From positions 62,001 through 126,000 of the forward strand of contig NZ_JAUOTO010000013.1 in assembly GCF_030546645.1 (NCBI RefSeq): a DNA stretch of 64,000 nt, in the 5' to 3' direction. Position 1 is the first letter of the stretch; each line of letters starts with the position of its first letter. This DNA is from Flavitalea plasmicola. Lineage in GTDB: Bacteria > Bacteroidota > Bacteroidia > Chitinophagales > Chitinophagaceae. The notes beneath the pieces were generated by a model, which searched no databases, was not told the DNA's origin, and saw only the letters and a program-made list of their open reading frames with translations. Below are positions 16,200-24,949 of the stretch, in pieces. A program made the position numbers and the translations under genes.

Positions 16200-16763
16200 A
16201 TGAAAAGATCCCTGACGGTAGCCGCACTGGCGCTTCTCTCCGCATGCAACAGCCACCCACCTGCCACGAACGCTGATTCCGCAAAAGTTACCCAGGATTC
16301 GGGCGCTATGGTGAAATCCATTCAATCTCCCTATGATATTACCTATTCCTCAAAATTTGTCATGGACGACCCCAAAAATGCCGAGTCCCTGCTAGCCATC
16401 TGGAAAGCCTATGACAACGGCGATCTCAACGTCACCAAAGACATGTTTGCCGACACCGTCGTAACTTACTGGGGGGATGGCTCTGTTATGCGGGCTTCCC
16501 GGGATAGCCTGCTTGCAAACGTGCAAACTTATAGAAATTCGTTCAAGGCTGCCGTCGATCGGGTGCACGCGGTATTAGCCGTCAAGAGCACGGATAAGAA
16601 CGAGCATTGGGCCCTCATCTGGGGGACGGAGACAGACACTTACAAAAGTGGTAAGATCGATTCCACCGAACTGCAGGAGACATGGAGGTTCAACAAGGAC
16701 GGTAAGGCTGACCTCGTGTATCAATACAAAAGACCAGCGGCCCCTCCCAAAAAATCAAAATAA
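16200..16763 (+). CDS. NTF2/SnoaL-like lipoprotein
   Basis: 187 residues. A lipoprotein signal ends at the lipobox LLSAC (Cys16). The mature part (LLAIWKAYDNGDLNVTKDMF, DTVVTYWGDGSVMRASRDSL, HWALIWGTETDTYKSGKID) has the alternating helix/strand layout of nuclear-transport-factor-2-like proteins. These form a cone with a small-molecule pocket; many act as scaffolds and catalytic residues cannot be assigned here. Monocistronic, with a strong hairpin terminator immediately downstream. Confidence 0.8.
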   Translation: MKRSLTVAALALLSACNSHPPATNADSAKVTQDSGAMVKSIQSPYDITYSSKFVMDDPKNAESLLAIWKAYDNGDLNVTKDMFADTVVTYWGDGSVMRASRDSLLANVQTYRNSFKAAVDRVHAVLAVKSTDKNEHWALIWGTETDTYKSGKIDSTELQETWRFNKDGKADLVYQYKRPAAPPKKSK

Positions 16764-16784
16764 TACGCCAACCCCATCCAATAG

Positions 16785-16806
16785 AAAGTCCCTTCGGGGA
16801 CTTTTT
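16785..16806. terminator. Strong UUCG-loop terminator between convergent genes
   Basis: An 8-bp perfect stem AAAGTCCC/GGGACTTT (16785-16792 and 16797-16804) closes a TTCG tetraloop and is followed by T's on the plus strand. The A-rich left flank lets it also serve the TonB-receptor gene arriving on the minus strand. Confidence 0.88.
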
Positions 16807-16826
16807 GCATTACCTACAATTAATAC

Positions 16827-19244
16827 CTATCCATTCGGGGCCCTTTCCTTTTCCTCGCTGGCTCCCTCCAAATGCCTGCTGATCTTATAGGATTTTCCAA
16901 ATCGGTACGTGAATGCTACGGAAACGACCCGGCTGTCCCTTTTCATCTTAAAATATTCTGTGGCATCGGGGAACGAGGTCAGCCCCTCCATCGCACCCGT
17001 ATAGAAGATGTCGCGGTAGCTAACCTTTAAGGTTCCCTTCTTCTTTAGCACCGTCTTGCTCATTCCCGTGGAGACCTGCCCGGCCGGGTAAAGCAATTCC
17101 TGTATATCCTCGCGTGAACGGGTAGTATAGAAACCGGAAAGCTCGCCGGTATACCCTTTCCCGAAATCCAGCTGGTGGTTGACGTTCACATGCAGCTGGT
17201 CAATAGTAGACATGTAGTTGTTGCCGGAAAAGCCCCTCAGCTGCTTATGATTGTAGACGGCGGACAGTTCCACCGACCACCATCGCAGGGGGGACAAGCT
17301 GACACTGGCCGATAATCCCAGATTATAGGCCCTTCCGACATTCCCTTGTGTATAATACAGAATGGTCTTCGTCGTGTCCGATAAAAATATCTGTGAAAAA
17401 TAGTTGGACAGACGGCTGTAGGACACCCCGGTAGTTAGCAGGCTCCCATACTGATGGGTAAGCTCGTAATTCCAGCTGTATTGCGGAAGCAGGTAAGGAT
17501 TCCCCGTCTCGTAAGTGTATTTATTGATGATATATAAAAAGGGATTGAGACTTTGAAACGGCGGCCGGTCTATCCTTCTCGCCACCGTGAGCGTTAAGCT
17601 GTTCAGGGTATCCAGCTTATAGGAAAGGTAACCGCTTGGAAATAAGCTGCCGTAATTGCGCGATACGGTGGAATCCTTCTGCAGCCTGTTCCCAAGCTGA
17701 TGCGCCTGGTAGGAGGTGTATTCATATCTTGATCCCGCCTGGTAGCTGAGCCGGTGATATTTCCCCTCGATCGTTCCATAAGCTGCGTGGATGTTCTCCT
17801 GGTAAACGAAATGATTGCTCCGCGTGTCATCCTTCACCCATTGCTGGTTCTCCAGGTTCTCGTAGGCGGAGGCATTGTCCGTATGGTTCGATGAGGATTT
17901 CAGTCCGGCCTGCAGGGTCACACCGGGATGGACCCTCACCGTAGCATCCAGCTTACCGGAAAAAATGTTGATCGTAGTGGGGACATTGCTCCTGAATACT
18001 TCATGATAGCCCCCCGGTGCAAGCAGCTGGTTATCGAAATCCTGCTTGCGTTCCACCGCGTAATGCAGATAGTCCAGGTCGACGCTGAGATCGGCGTTCT
18101 CCGACAGCCGCTGCCTCGCGTTGAGGTTGATCGCCCCGTTCCGGAAAAAATTCACCGGCCTGCTTTGGGTAAGGACGGATGAATCCACCTTTCCGTCCGT
18201 CTGCAGCCAGTCGGCATGGGCAGCATTGTTTCCCTTCCGGTGGATATGTACGCCGGTCAGGGCCATCCCGACCGTCGTCCCTTGCGATAGTCGGTATTCC
18301 ACCCCCGTTTTCACCGTGTGGTTGTCTACCGTACCCGTAAAATAGGCAGATTGCTGCAGTATGGCCACAACAGACTTATCGTCGGCAAAATATCTTCGGT
18401 ACGCATAGAGATCGGTCAGGTATTTGGTAACGCTGAAGCTATAATTGAAAAATATATTCAGCGGGCCTTTCCGGTAGTTCAGCACAAGGTTGTTATTGTT
18501 CTTGGGATACACCCCCTGGCCGTAGGACGTGGTGAAGCTGCCGTTTAAACCATCACTGTTGCTTTTCTTTGTCTTGATATTGATGACACCCGCGCTTCCC
18601 GCGGCATCGTACCTGGCCGTGGGATTCGGCATCAGCTCGATCCGCGCCACCTGTGACGCGCTCATGCTGCTCAGCAGATTGTTCAGGTCCTCCCCTGATA
18701 GATAAGTAGGTTTGTCGTCTATCATCACCAGCACGCCCTGCTTTCCGTTCAACGAGATCCCGCCATTCCTGTCGACCGTTACACCCGGCGACCGCTCCAG
18801 CACTTCCAATAGGGTCGCCCCGGTATTGGTCACCGAGGCCTCCACATTCACCACCGTTTTATCCCGCTTCCTTTCTACAGGCGGCAGATGGGCCGTTACA
18901 GTCATTTCCTGTAACGATGTGTTCAGCAGCACCAGTCTCACCGTATCACTGCCCGGCCCCGGCCACCGGTATTCATCCGTCGTCTTCGGCTGGTAGCCCG
19001 CACTGCTGATGAGGAACCTGTAAGTGCCCTTATTGAAAGGGGCGAACACCGCCCGCCCGTCTTCACCTGCCACCTGGCTGTTGACCACCGTCCCCTTTTG
19101 CAGCTGCCTGACGGTCGCCCCGCTCACCGGCTGCCGGCGCTCATTGACAATCACCAGCGAAAAACCGCTTCCGCCTCCGGTTTGGGAAAAGGCCCACACC
19201 GGCAACATTAAAAGCATCATCGGGATAAAATACGAGTCCTTCAT
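16827..19244 (-). CDS. TonB-dependent receptor (outer-membrane beta-barrel family)
   Basis: 805 residues from the ATG at 19244, chosen because a clean signal peptide follows (MKDSYFIPMMLLMLPVWAFS); the frame is open another 105 bases upstream but without family similarity. An N-terminal carboxypeptidase-regulatory-like domain (VNERRQPVSGATVRQLQKGT) is followed by the plug (LLEVLERSPGVTVDRNGGIS, GKQGVLVMIDDKPTYLSGED, YDAAGSAGVINIKTKK). A beta-barrel of the OMP_b-brl_3 type ends the protein. It lacks a SusD partner, so it is likelier to import or sense a small ligand, or act as a structural barrel, than to be a polysaccharide importer. The ligand is unknown. Confidence 0.88.
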   Translation of the reverse strand: MKDSYFIPMMLLMLPVWAFSQTGGGSGFSLVIVNERRQPVSGATVRQLQKGTVVNSQVAGEDGRAVFAPFNKGTYRFLISSAGYQPKTTDEYRWPGPGSDTVRLVLLNTSLQEMTVTAHLPPVERKRDKTVVNVEASVTNTGATLLEVLERSPGVTVDRNGGISLNGKQGVLVMIDDKPTYLSGEDLNNLLSSMSASQVARIELMPNPTARYDAAGSAGVINIKTKKSNSDGLNGSFTTSYGQGVYPKNNNNLVLNYRKGPLNIFFNYSFSVTKYLTDLYAYRRYFADDKSVVAILQQSAYFTGTVDNHTVKTGVEYRLSQGTTVGMALTGVHIHRKGNNAAHADWLQTDGKVDSSVLTQSRPVNFFRNGAINLNARQRLSENADLSVDLDYLHYAVERKQDFDNQLLAPGGYHEVFRSNVPTTINIFSGKLDATVRVHPGVTLQAGLKSSSNHTDNASAYENLENQQWVKDDTRSNHFVYQENIHAAYGTIEGKYHRLSYQAGSRYEYTSYQAHQLGNRLQKDSTVSRNYGSLFPSGYLSYKLDTLNSLTLTVARRIDRPPFQSLNPFLYIINKYTYETGNPYLLPQYSWNYELTHQYGSLLTTGVSYSRLSNYFSQIFLSDTTKTILYYTQGNVGRAYNLGLSASVSLSPLRWWSVELSAVYNHKQLRGFSGNNYMSTIDQLHVNVNHQLDFGKGYTGELSGFYTTRSREDIQELLYPAGQVSTGMSKTVLKKKGTLKVSYRDIFYTGAMEGLTSFPDATEYFKMKRDSRVVSVAFTYRFGKSYKISRHLEGASEEKERAPNG

Positions 19245-19396
19245 GGTTGACGACAAAGATCCTCCAGAACGCCCAATAAGCGCAGCCATTGAACCTCCCC
19301 CTTCGCCGCCGGTCAAACAAATATCACCTGCGCGATTGACCATGGTCATCTGCTTTACCCCGCTTTCTGATTACCTTTTCATGAAATAGCTTTAGC

Positions 19397-22300
19397 ATGA
19401 ACATCTCATCAGCGCCTCATTCCAGTCAGCAGACTGAAAAGAAGAAAAGCCAGCTTGCCATCATGGATGGGAATGAAGCGGCAGCCTACATCGCTTATAA
19501 AACCAATGAAGTATGCGCCATCTATCCCATTACGCCTTCTTCCACCATGGGGGAATGGGCCGATGAATGGAATGCAAAAGGAATAAAAAATATATTCGGC
19601 CAGGTCCCAAAGGTGATTGAAATGCAAAGTGAAGCAGGAGCCGCCGGGGCGGTACATGGCGCTTTGCTGGGGGGAAGCCTGTCCACCACATTCACTGCCT
19701 CCCAGGGATTGTTATTGATGATCCCCAATATGTATAAGATTGCAGGGGAGCTCCTGCCTGCCGTATTCCATATTGCGGCAAGGACCCTGGCAACACATGC
19801 TTTGTCCATCTTTGGCGATCACAGCGACGTGATGGCGGTGCGCTCCACCGGCTTCAGTATGCTGTTTGGCAATTCATCGCAGGAAGTGATGGACATGGCC
19901 CTGATCGCTCAATCTGCGACGCTTTCCACCCGAATTCCGTTCCTGAATATCTTCGATGGTTTCCGCACCTCACATGAGCTGACTGAAGTCGATGTCATTC
20001 CCGATGACGTCATCCGCGCCATGATCGACATGAATAAGGTGAATGAGCACAGGGCAAGGGCCTTATCACCCGACAACCCCGCCATTCACGGTACTGCGCA
20101 GAATCCCGACGTCTTCTTTCAGAACAGGGAGGCTGCTAATAAATACCATGCGGCGGTCGCGGCGACGGTAAAAGAGAAATTGCAGCAGTTCTACGAATTG
20201 ACCGGAAGAAAATACGGGCTTTTTGAATATGAAGGGCATAAAGAAGCGGATCGTCTTATCATCATTATGGGGTCCGGTGCAGGTGCGGTAAAAGAAACGG
20301 TGCGCTACCTGAACCAGCAAGGCAGCAAGGTCGGTGTCCTGATCGTACGATTATTCAGGCCTTTCTCCATCGCGGACTTCCTGGACGCCACACCGGCAAC
20401 AGTCAGGCGTATTGCAGTGCTCGACCGCTGCAAAGAACCCAACAGCATTGGTGAGCCGCTTTTTATGGATGTTGTAAACGCTTTCAATGACAGTAAATTC
20501 GACTTCCGTCCTGTCATCACTGGCGGACGATATGGCTTGTCGTCAAAAGAATTCACGCCGGCAATGGTAACAGCGATCTTTGAAGAGCTGGATAACCCAA
20601 ACCCGCGACGGCATTTTACGATTGGCATTGAAGACGACGTCAGCAGGCTGAGCCTCGCATACCAACGGTCCTTCTCATTGGATAAACAACATCTATTCCG
20701 CGGCCTGTTCTTCGGCCTCGGTGCAGATGGGACCGTAAGCGCAAATAAGAACTCCATCAAGATCATCGGAACCAAAACAGACAATTACATCCAGGGCTAT
20801 TTTGTCTACGACTCGAAAAAATCCGGATCGCTCACCGTCTCGCACCTCCGTTTTGGAAAACAGCCGATCCAATCCACCTACCTGATCGATTCGGCCAATT
20901 TCATAGCCTGTCATCATTTTAATTATCTCACCAAATACGATATCCTGAAAGATGCGGAGCCGGGGGCGGTCTTTCTCTTGAATGCGCCATATCCGGAGCA
21001 TGAACTGTGGGAAAAATTACCACGCCGGATCCAGCAGGAGATCGTGGAGAAACAACTCAAATTCTATGCGATCAATGCACATGCCGTTGCGAAAGAAGCC
21101 GGCATGGGCACCCGCATCAATACGATATTGCAGACCTGCTTTTTTGCCATCAGTAATATCCTTCCGCGCGACGAAGCTATCTCGAAGATCAAGGAAGCCA
21201 TCTATGAGACCTATTGGAAGAAAGGAGAGGAAGTGGTGAAAAAAAATTATGAGGCGGTGGATAAGACCCTCATGAATTTATTTGAGGTGAATTATTCCCA
21301 CTACGCTATTGGCGACACACCTTTGGACAATGCACTGCCTGCTTCGGCGCCTCAATTTGTTAGAGAGGTCCTGGGGAAGATCATTGCCGGCAATGGAGAA
21401 GAGCTTCCTGTCAGTGCCTTCCCGGGTGATGGGACCTTCCCCTCCGGCACGACGAAATGGGAAAAACGCAATATAGCAGATGCAGTACCGGTATGGGACA
21501 CCAGTTTGTGCACACAATGCAATAAATGCGTACTGATCTGCCCGCACGCCGCCATCCGCGCCAAAGTGTATGATAAAAGCCTGTTGGATCAGGCGCCTTC
21601 CACTTTCAAATACATGGACCCCATCGGTAAAGAATGGGATAAAACAAAGGAAGCATATACCCTGCAGGTATCAACGGAAGATTGCACGGGCTGCAACCTC
21701 TGCATGGAATTCTGCCCCATCACCAGCAAGACCACCCCCGGGCATAAGGCCGTTAACCTGTATGACAAGTCGGACATACAGGCGGCCGAAAAGGAGAATT
21801 GGGAATTCTTTCTTCATATTCCTGAAGTAGGAAGAGAAAGGGTCAATCGGAATACCGTGAAAGGGTCGCAATTCTTTCAGCCGCTGTTCGAGTTCTCCGG
21901 CGCCTGCTCGGGTTGCGGAGAAACCCCCTATTTAAAACTGTTGACGCAACTATACGGCGAAAGAATGATCGTAGCCAATGCCACAGGCTGCTCCTCCATT
22001 TTTGGCGGAAATCTGCCCACCACGCCATGGTCAAAGAACAATGAAGGCAGAGGACCCGCCTGGGCCAACTCCCTGTTCGAGGACAATGCAGAATTTGGAC
22101 TGGGCATCAAACTCGCCAACGATAAGAAAAAGGAATCCGCTATCTCCCTGCTCGATCAACTCCGGTTGGACGTAGGCGAAGACCTCGCCGATGCCATCAT
22201 CCATGCACCGGAAACAACGGAAGCCGAAATAAAGGCCAAACAGGGCCTGATCAAAGAACTCAGGCATCGCCTCAGCGAAATGAATTCTTTGGCATCCAAG

Positions 22301-22969
22301 GACCTCTTCCACCTGGCCGATTTTCTATCTGAAAAAACCTTGTGGATCATCGGCGGCGACGGCTGGGCATACGACATTGGCTTCGGAGGACTGGACCATG
22401 TCCTCTCGACGGGAGAAAATGTGAACATCCTGGTAATGGACACGGAAGTATATTCCAACACCGGCGGACAAAAATCAAAATCCACCCCCATCGGAGCAAG
22501 CGCAAAATTCTCCGTCAACGGCAAGACAAGCGGCAAAAAAGACCTGGCGCTTCAGGCAATTGCACACGGAACAGCCTATGTAGCGCAGATCGCCATGGGC
22601 GCTAACGATACACATACCCTCCGGACCATCATTGAAGCCGAAGCCTTCCCGGGCCCATCCCTGATCATTGCCTATGCACATTGTATTGCGCACGGGATCG
22701 AAATGGATCATGGTACGGAAGACCAGGACCTTGCCGTAAAAACAGGCTACTGGCCTCTTTTCCATTACAATCCCCTGAAACCAAAAGGGCAAAGATTTGT
22801 CATCGATTCAAAAGAACCGTCCTTACCCCTCTCCGATTTCATGTACAGGGAAAATCGTTTCTCAGTCATCAGGGCAAAAGATCCCACGGCTGCAGCAACG
22901 TTCCTGACACAGGCAGAAGAGGCGGCAAAAGAAAAATGGGAAAGGCTGAAGATGCTGACGGCGTTGTGA
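19397..22969 (+). CDS. nifJ: Pyruvate:ferredoxin (flavodoxin) oxidoreductase, single-chain
   Basis: 1190 residues, the usual size of the fused homodimeric enzyme. The domains read in order. Pyruvate-binding domain I has YPITPSSTMGEWADEW. A CoA-binding/transketolase-C-like domain follows (LIIIMGSGAGAVKETVRYLN), then the gamma-type domain. Two 4Fe-4S clusters are visible (CTQCNKCVLICPHA and CTGCNLCMEFCP). The thiamine-diphosphate domain has CSGCGETPYLKLL, GGDGWAYDIGFGGLDHVL and NTGGQKSKSTP. It converts pyruvate and CoA to acetyl-CoA and CO2 while reducing ferredoxin or flavodoxin. No ferredoxin gene is adjacent. It is divergently oriented to the TonB-receptor gene and probably monocistronic. 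Confidence 0.96.
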   Translation: MNISSAPHSSQQTEKKKSQLAIMDGNEAAAYIAYKTNEVCAIYPITPSSTMGEWADEWNAKGIKNIFGQVPKVIEMQSEAGAAGAVHGALLGGSLSTTFTASQGLLLMIPNMYKIAGELLPAVFHIAARTLATHALSIFGDHSDVMAVRSTGFSMLFGNSSQEVMDMALIAQSATLSTRIPFLNIFDGFRTSHELTEVDVIPDDVIRAMIDMNKVNEHRARALSPDNPAIHGTAQNPDVFFQNREAANKYHAAVAATVKEKLQQFYELTGRKYGLFEYEGHKEADRLIIIMGSGAGAVKETVRYLNQQGSKVGVLIVRLFRPFSIADFLDATPATVRRIAVLDRCKEPNSIGEPLFMDVVNAFNDSKFDFRPVITGGRYGLSSKEFTPAMVTAIFEELDNPNPRRHFTIGIEDDVSRLSLAYQRSFSLDKQHLFRGLFFGLGADGTVSANKNSIKIIGTKTDNYIQGYFVYDSKKSGSLTVSHLRFGKQPIQSTYLIDSANFIACHHFNYLTKYDILKDAEPGAVFLLNAPYPEHELWEKLPRRIQQEIVEKQLKFYAINAHAVAKEAGMGTRINTILQTCFFAISNILPRDEAISKIKEAIYETYWKKGEEVVKKNYEAVDKTLMNLFEVNYSHYAIGDTPLDNALPASAPQFVREVLGKIIAGNGEELPVSAFPGDGTFPSGTTKWEKRNIADAVPVWDTSLCTQCNKCVLICPHAAIRAKVYDKSLLDQAPSTFKYMDPIGKEWDKTKEAYTLQVSTEDCTGCNLCMEFCPITSKTTPGHKAVNLYDKSDIQAAEKENWEFFLHIPEVGRERVNRNTVKGSQFFQPLFEFSGACSGCGETPYLKLLTQLYGERMIVANATGCSSIFGGNLPTTPWSKNNEGRGPAWANSLFEDNAEFGLGIKLANDKKKESAISLLDQLRLDVGEDLADAIIHAPETTEAEIKAKQGLIKELRHRLSEMNSLASKDLFHLADFLSEKTLWIIGGDGWAYDIGFGGLDHVLSTGENVNILVMDTEVYSNTGGQKSKSTPIGASAKFSVNGKTSGKKDLALQAIAHGTAYVAQIAMGANDTHTLRTIIEAEAFPGPSLIIAYAHCIAHGIEMDHGTEDQDLAVKTGYWPLFHYNPLKPKGQRFVIDSKEPSLPLSDFMYRENRFSVIRAKDPTAAATFLTQAEEAAKEKWERLKMLTAL

Positions 22970-22990
22970 GACGGCGCCAGCCCTTCCTGA

Positions 22991-23278
22991 TCAATGATCC
23001 ATGTGCGCCTCTGTCATATGAACATTAGGCAGCCCCATGGCCTTTTCTTCATCCACCTCGTAACAGAAGTTCCTGGCATACTTGGCCGAATGCTTGTCCA
23101 GGAACTGTTGCACTTCCGTGACGGAATCGGCTTCCCAAAGACACGTGCCCGTTTTGCCGTCCTTGGCAGGATAAACCCCTTGCAGTTTTAAATTAGCAGG
23201 CAGGTCCATAGTAACGTCTTTTGCAGCAGCCCAGAAACTTTCAGGGTCGCTGATGTCGTGATGAGCAATAATTAGCAT
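22991..23278 (-). CDS. Small uncharacterised protein (DUF3303-like alpha/beta fold)
   Basis: 95 residues with no signal peptide. It begins MLIIAHHDISDPESFWAAAK and continues to HSAKYARNFCYEVDEEKAMG. The pattern of two strands, a helix and an EVQQFLDKHS helix suggests a ferredoxin-like dimeric barrel, as in small DUF3303/DUF4242-type proteins. No catalytic residues are recognisable. It converges on the end of nifJ. Confidence 0.7.
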   Translation of the reverse strand: MLIIAHHDISDPESFWAAAKDVTMDLPANLKLQGVYPAKDGKTGTCLWEADSVTEVQQFLDKHSAKYARNFCYEVDEEKAMGLPNVHMTEAHMDH

Positions 23279-23452
23279 GGCTTGAAATTTATGCAGTTAA
23301 TAAATAAATTGCCCGATACACAGGGTGGGAGTAGAACAGAAGTACGCGGAAAAGATCTGACAAGGCTCCTGATAAGGCTTGAGAAGGAAAATGAGTGGAA
23401 TAAGAAAGTTACGGCAAAACAAAATGGATTCCAAATCTTATATTTGGATCCC

Positions 23453-24196
23453 ATGCGTAAAATTTCGGCTTTCATCCTCTTTTTTTTAATATTCATGCTG
23501 ACAGCATGTATCCATTCCTCCTTCGCGCAGCAAAAAAAGATCAGGGTGCTCATCGTCACCGGAGGACATGGATATGAACACAAACCTTTTTACAATGTCT
23601 TTGATTCCATCCCCTCCATTACATACGATACCCTGGTCCAGCCCCAGGCCAATGCCCTTATCGCTTCCCCGGAAGTAAACAGGTATGACGTACTCGTGTT
23701 CTACGACATGGCCGATTCCATCTCCCCCGCACAGCAGCAGGCCTATATCAGCCTCCTGAAAAAAGGCGCATCTATGGTCTTCCTCCATCATTCGCTGGTG
23801 TCATACCAGCACTGGCCTGAATTCATAAAGATCGTAGGCGGCCAATACCACACGGCTCCCGTACTGGTGAATGGCGATACCCTGAGAGCTAACTACGAAC
23901 ATGGAGTGATTATTCCCGTAAAAGTGGAACAAAAAAACCATCCGGTGACCCGGGGCATCAGTGATTTTGAAATAGAGGATGAAGTGTACAGTGACGTCGA
24001 GATATTACCGCGTGTTCAACCCCTGCTCAGCACCTCGCTTCCCAAAAGTATGCGTTACCTCGCCTGGATCAACCATTATGAGCATTCCGATGTCATTTGC
24101 ATCCAGTTGGGTCACGGCCCCTCCGCTTATTCCAATCCGAATTTCCGGAAACTGATCCGGCAGGCTATTGAGTGGGCAATTGATAATAAAAATTAG
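23453..24196 (+). CDS. Secreted ThuA-domain protein
   Basis: 247 residues from the ATG at 23453, which is followed directly by a signal peptide (MRKISAFILFFLIFMLTACI); the open frame extends upstream but without family sequence. The ThuA/glutamine-amidotransferase-like fold is seen in VLIVTGGHGYEHKPFYNVFD, YDVLVFYDMADSISPAQQQA, GASMVFLHHSLVSYQHWPEF and the end VICIQLGHGPSAYSNPNFR. ThuA proteins occur with sugar-oxidation genes, and a Gfo/Idh/MocA oxidoreductase lies nearby at 24950. The substrate is probably a carbohydrate derivative; this is inference. Confidence 0.87.
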   Translation: MRKISAFILFFLIFMLTACIHSSFAQQKKIRVLIVTGGHGYEHKPFYNVFDSIPSITYDTLVQPQANALIASPEVNRYDVLVFYDMADSISPAQQQAYISLLKKGASMVFLHHSLVSYQHWPEFIKIVGGQYHTAPVLVNGDTLRANYEHGVIIPVKVEQKNHPVTRGISDFEIEDEVYSDVEILPRVQPLLSTSLPKSMRYLAWINHYEHSDVICIQLGHGPSAYSNPNFRKLIRQAIEWAIDNKN

Positions 24197-24215
24197 CTCA
24201 GTTCATTAATTTATC

Positions 24216-24248
24216 TTAACATATGTTAATTTCGCCATATGTTAATTT
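24216..24248. promoter_or_regulatory. 14-bp perfect palindrome overlapping a direct repeat
   Basis: TTAACATATGTTAA (24216-24229) is a perfect palindrome. Its right half, ATATGTTAATTT, starts at 24221 and recurs at 24237, 16 bp further on. The block lies 22 bp before the ATG at 24270 and is a candidate operator for the following lipoprotein gene. The AT-rich context makes chance occurrence possible. Confidence 0.4.
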
Positions 24249-24269
24249 AAAACGATAAACTGTTTATGT

Positions 24270-24905
24270 ATGAAAAAGCTAATCTTCTTCCTGGGTATTA
24301 TCCCGGCAGTATTGTTTTCAGCTACCTGCAAGAACAAGGATAGATCATCCGGTAAAATTGAATCTGTCAGCGATTTGAAGGATGCTTCGCAGACCGTAGA
24401 AAAGAACATGAAGGCCTCATCCGACCGCTGGGCGGAAAGAAGAGCCAAAGGAGATACACTGGCTATACCCTACAAGGACTTAGAGGCTTATTTACCCGAG
24501 ATAAATGGTTATTCCAAAGATGGAGGCCCCAAAGGCAGCCAGATGAGCGGGTATGGCATGGGTGCCTGGTCACAAGCCGAACAGGAATATATCAACGGGG
24601 ACAAAAAGGTTTCAGTTAAAATATTTGACTATAATTCGGCGCAGCAGGCTTTCATGGGCATGACAGCTATGTTTGGTATGGGCTTCTCCTCGGAAGATGA
24701 TTACAAAAAGCAGGCATCGGTAGATGTAGGCGTCAAAAATGTGGCCGCTTATGAGACCCTCTACAAAACAGAAAAAAAGGCTGAAATGGTGCTGGTGGCA
24801 GGAGACCGCTTTATCATCAATATTGAAACCAATGGCGAGGGCGATGAGAGTTTTCTAAGATCCGTGGCAAAAAGTATAAATCTCGGCGAATTGGCTTCTA
24901 AATAA
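24270..24905 (+). CDS. Uncharacterised lipoprotein
   Basis: 211 residues. The signal ends with a lipobox-like FSATC (Cys20). The mature part has a charged helix (LKDASQTVEKNMKASSDRWA) and then a beta-rich domain (PYKDLEAYLPEINGYSKDGG, KVSVKIFDYNSAQQAFMGMT, YKTEKKAEMVLVAGDRFIIN). Similar small secreted proteins occur in Bacteroidota with no assigned function. A palindrome and direct repeat precede it. Confidence 0.75.
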   Translation: MKKLIFFLGIIPAVLFSATCKNKDRSSGKIESVSDLKDASQTVEKNMKASSDRWAERRAKGDTLAIPYKDLEAYLPEINGYSKDGGPKGSQMSGYGMGAWSQAEQEYINGDKKVSVKIFDYNSAQQAFMGMTAMFGMGFSSEDDYKKQASVDVGVKNVAAYETLYKTEKKAEMVLVAGDRFIINIETNGEGDESFLRSVAKSINLGELASK

Positions 24906-24949
24906 GAATTCCCTTATATCTTCGGGTCTTAGTGTCTCAAACAACAACC

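Noticed and set aside
19245-19349. Upstream extension of the TonB-receptor gene
   Set aside because: The signal peptide starts at 19244; the extension is Gly/Ser-rich without family sequence and lies in the divergent promoter region.
23282-23452. 57-codon extension before the ThuA protein
   Set aside because: It has no similarity to the family, and a clean signal peptide begins at 23453.
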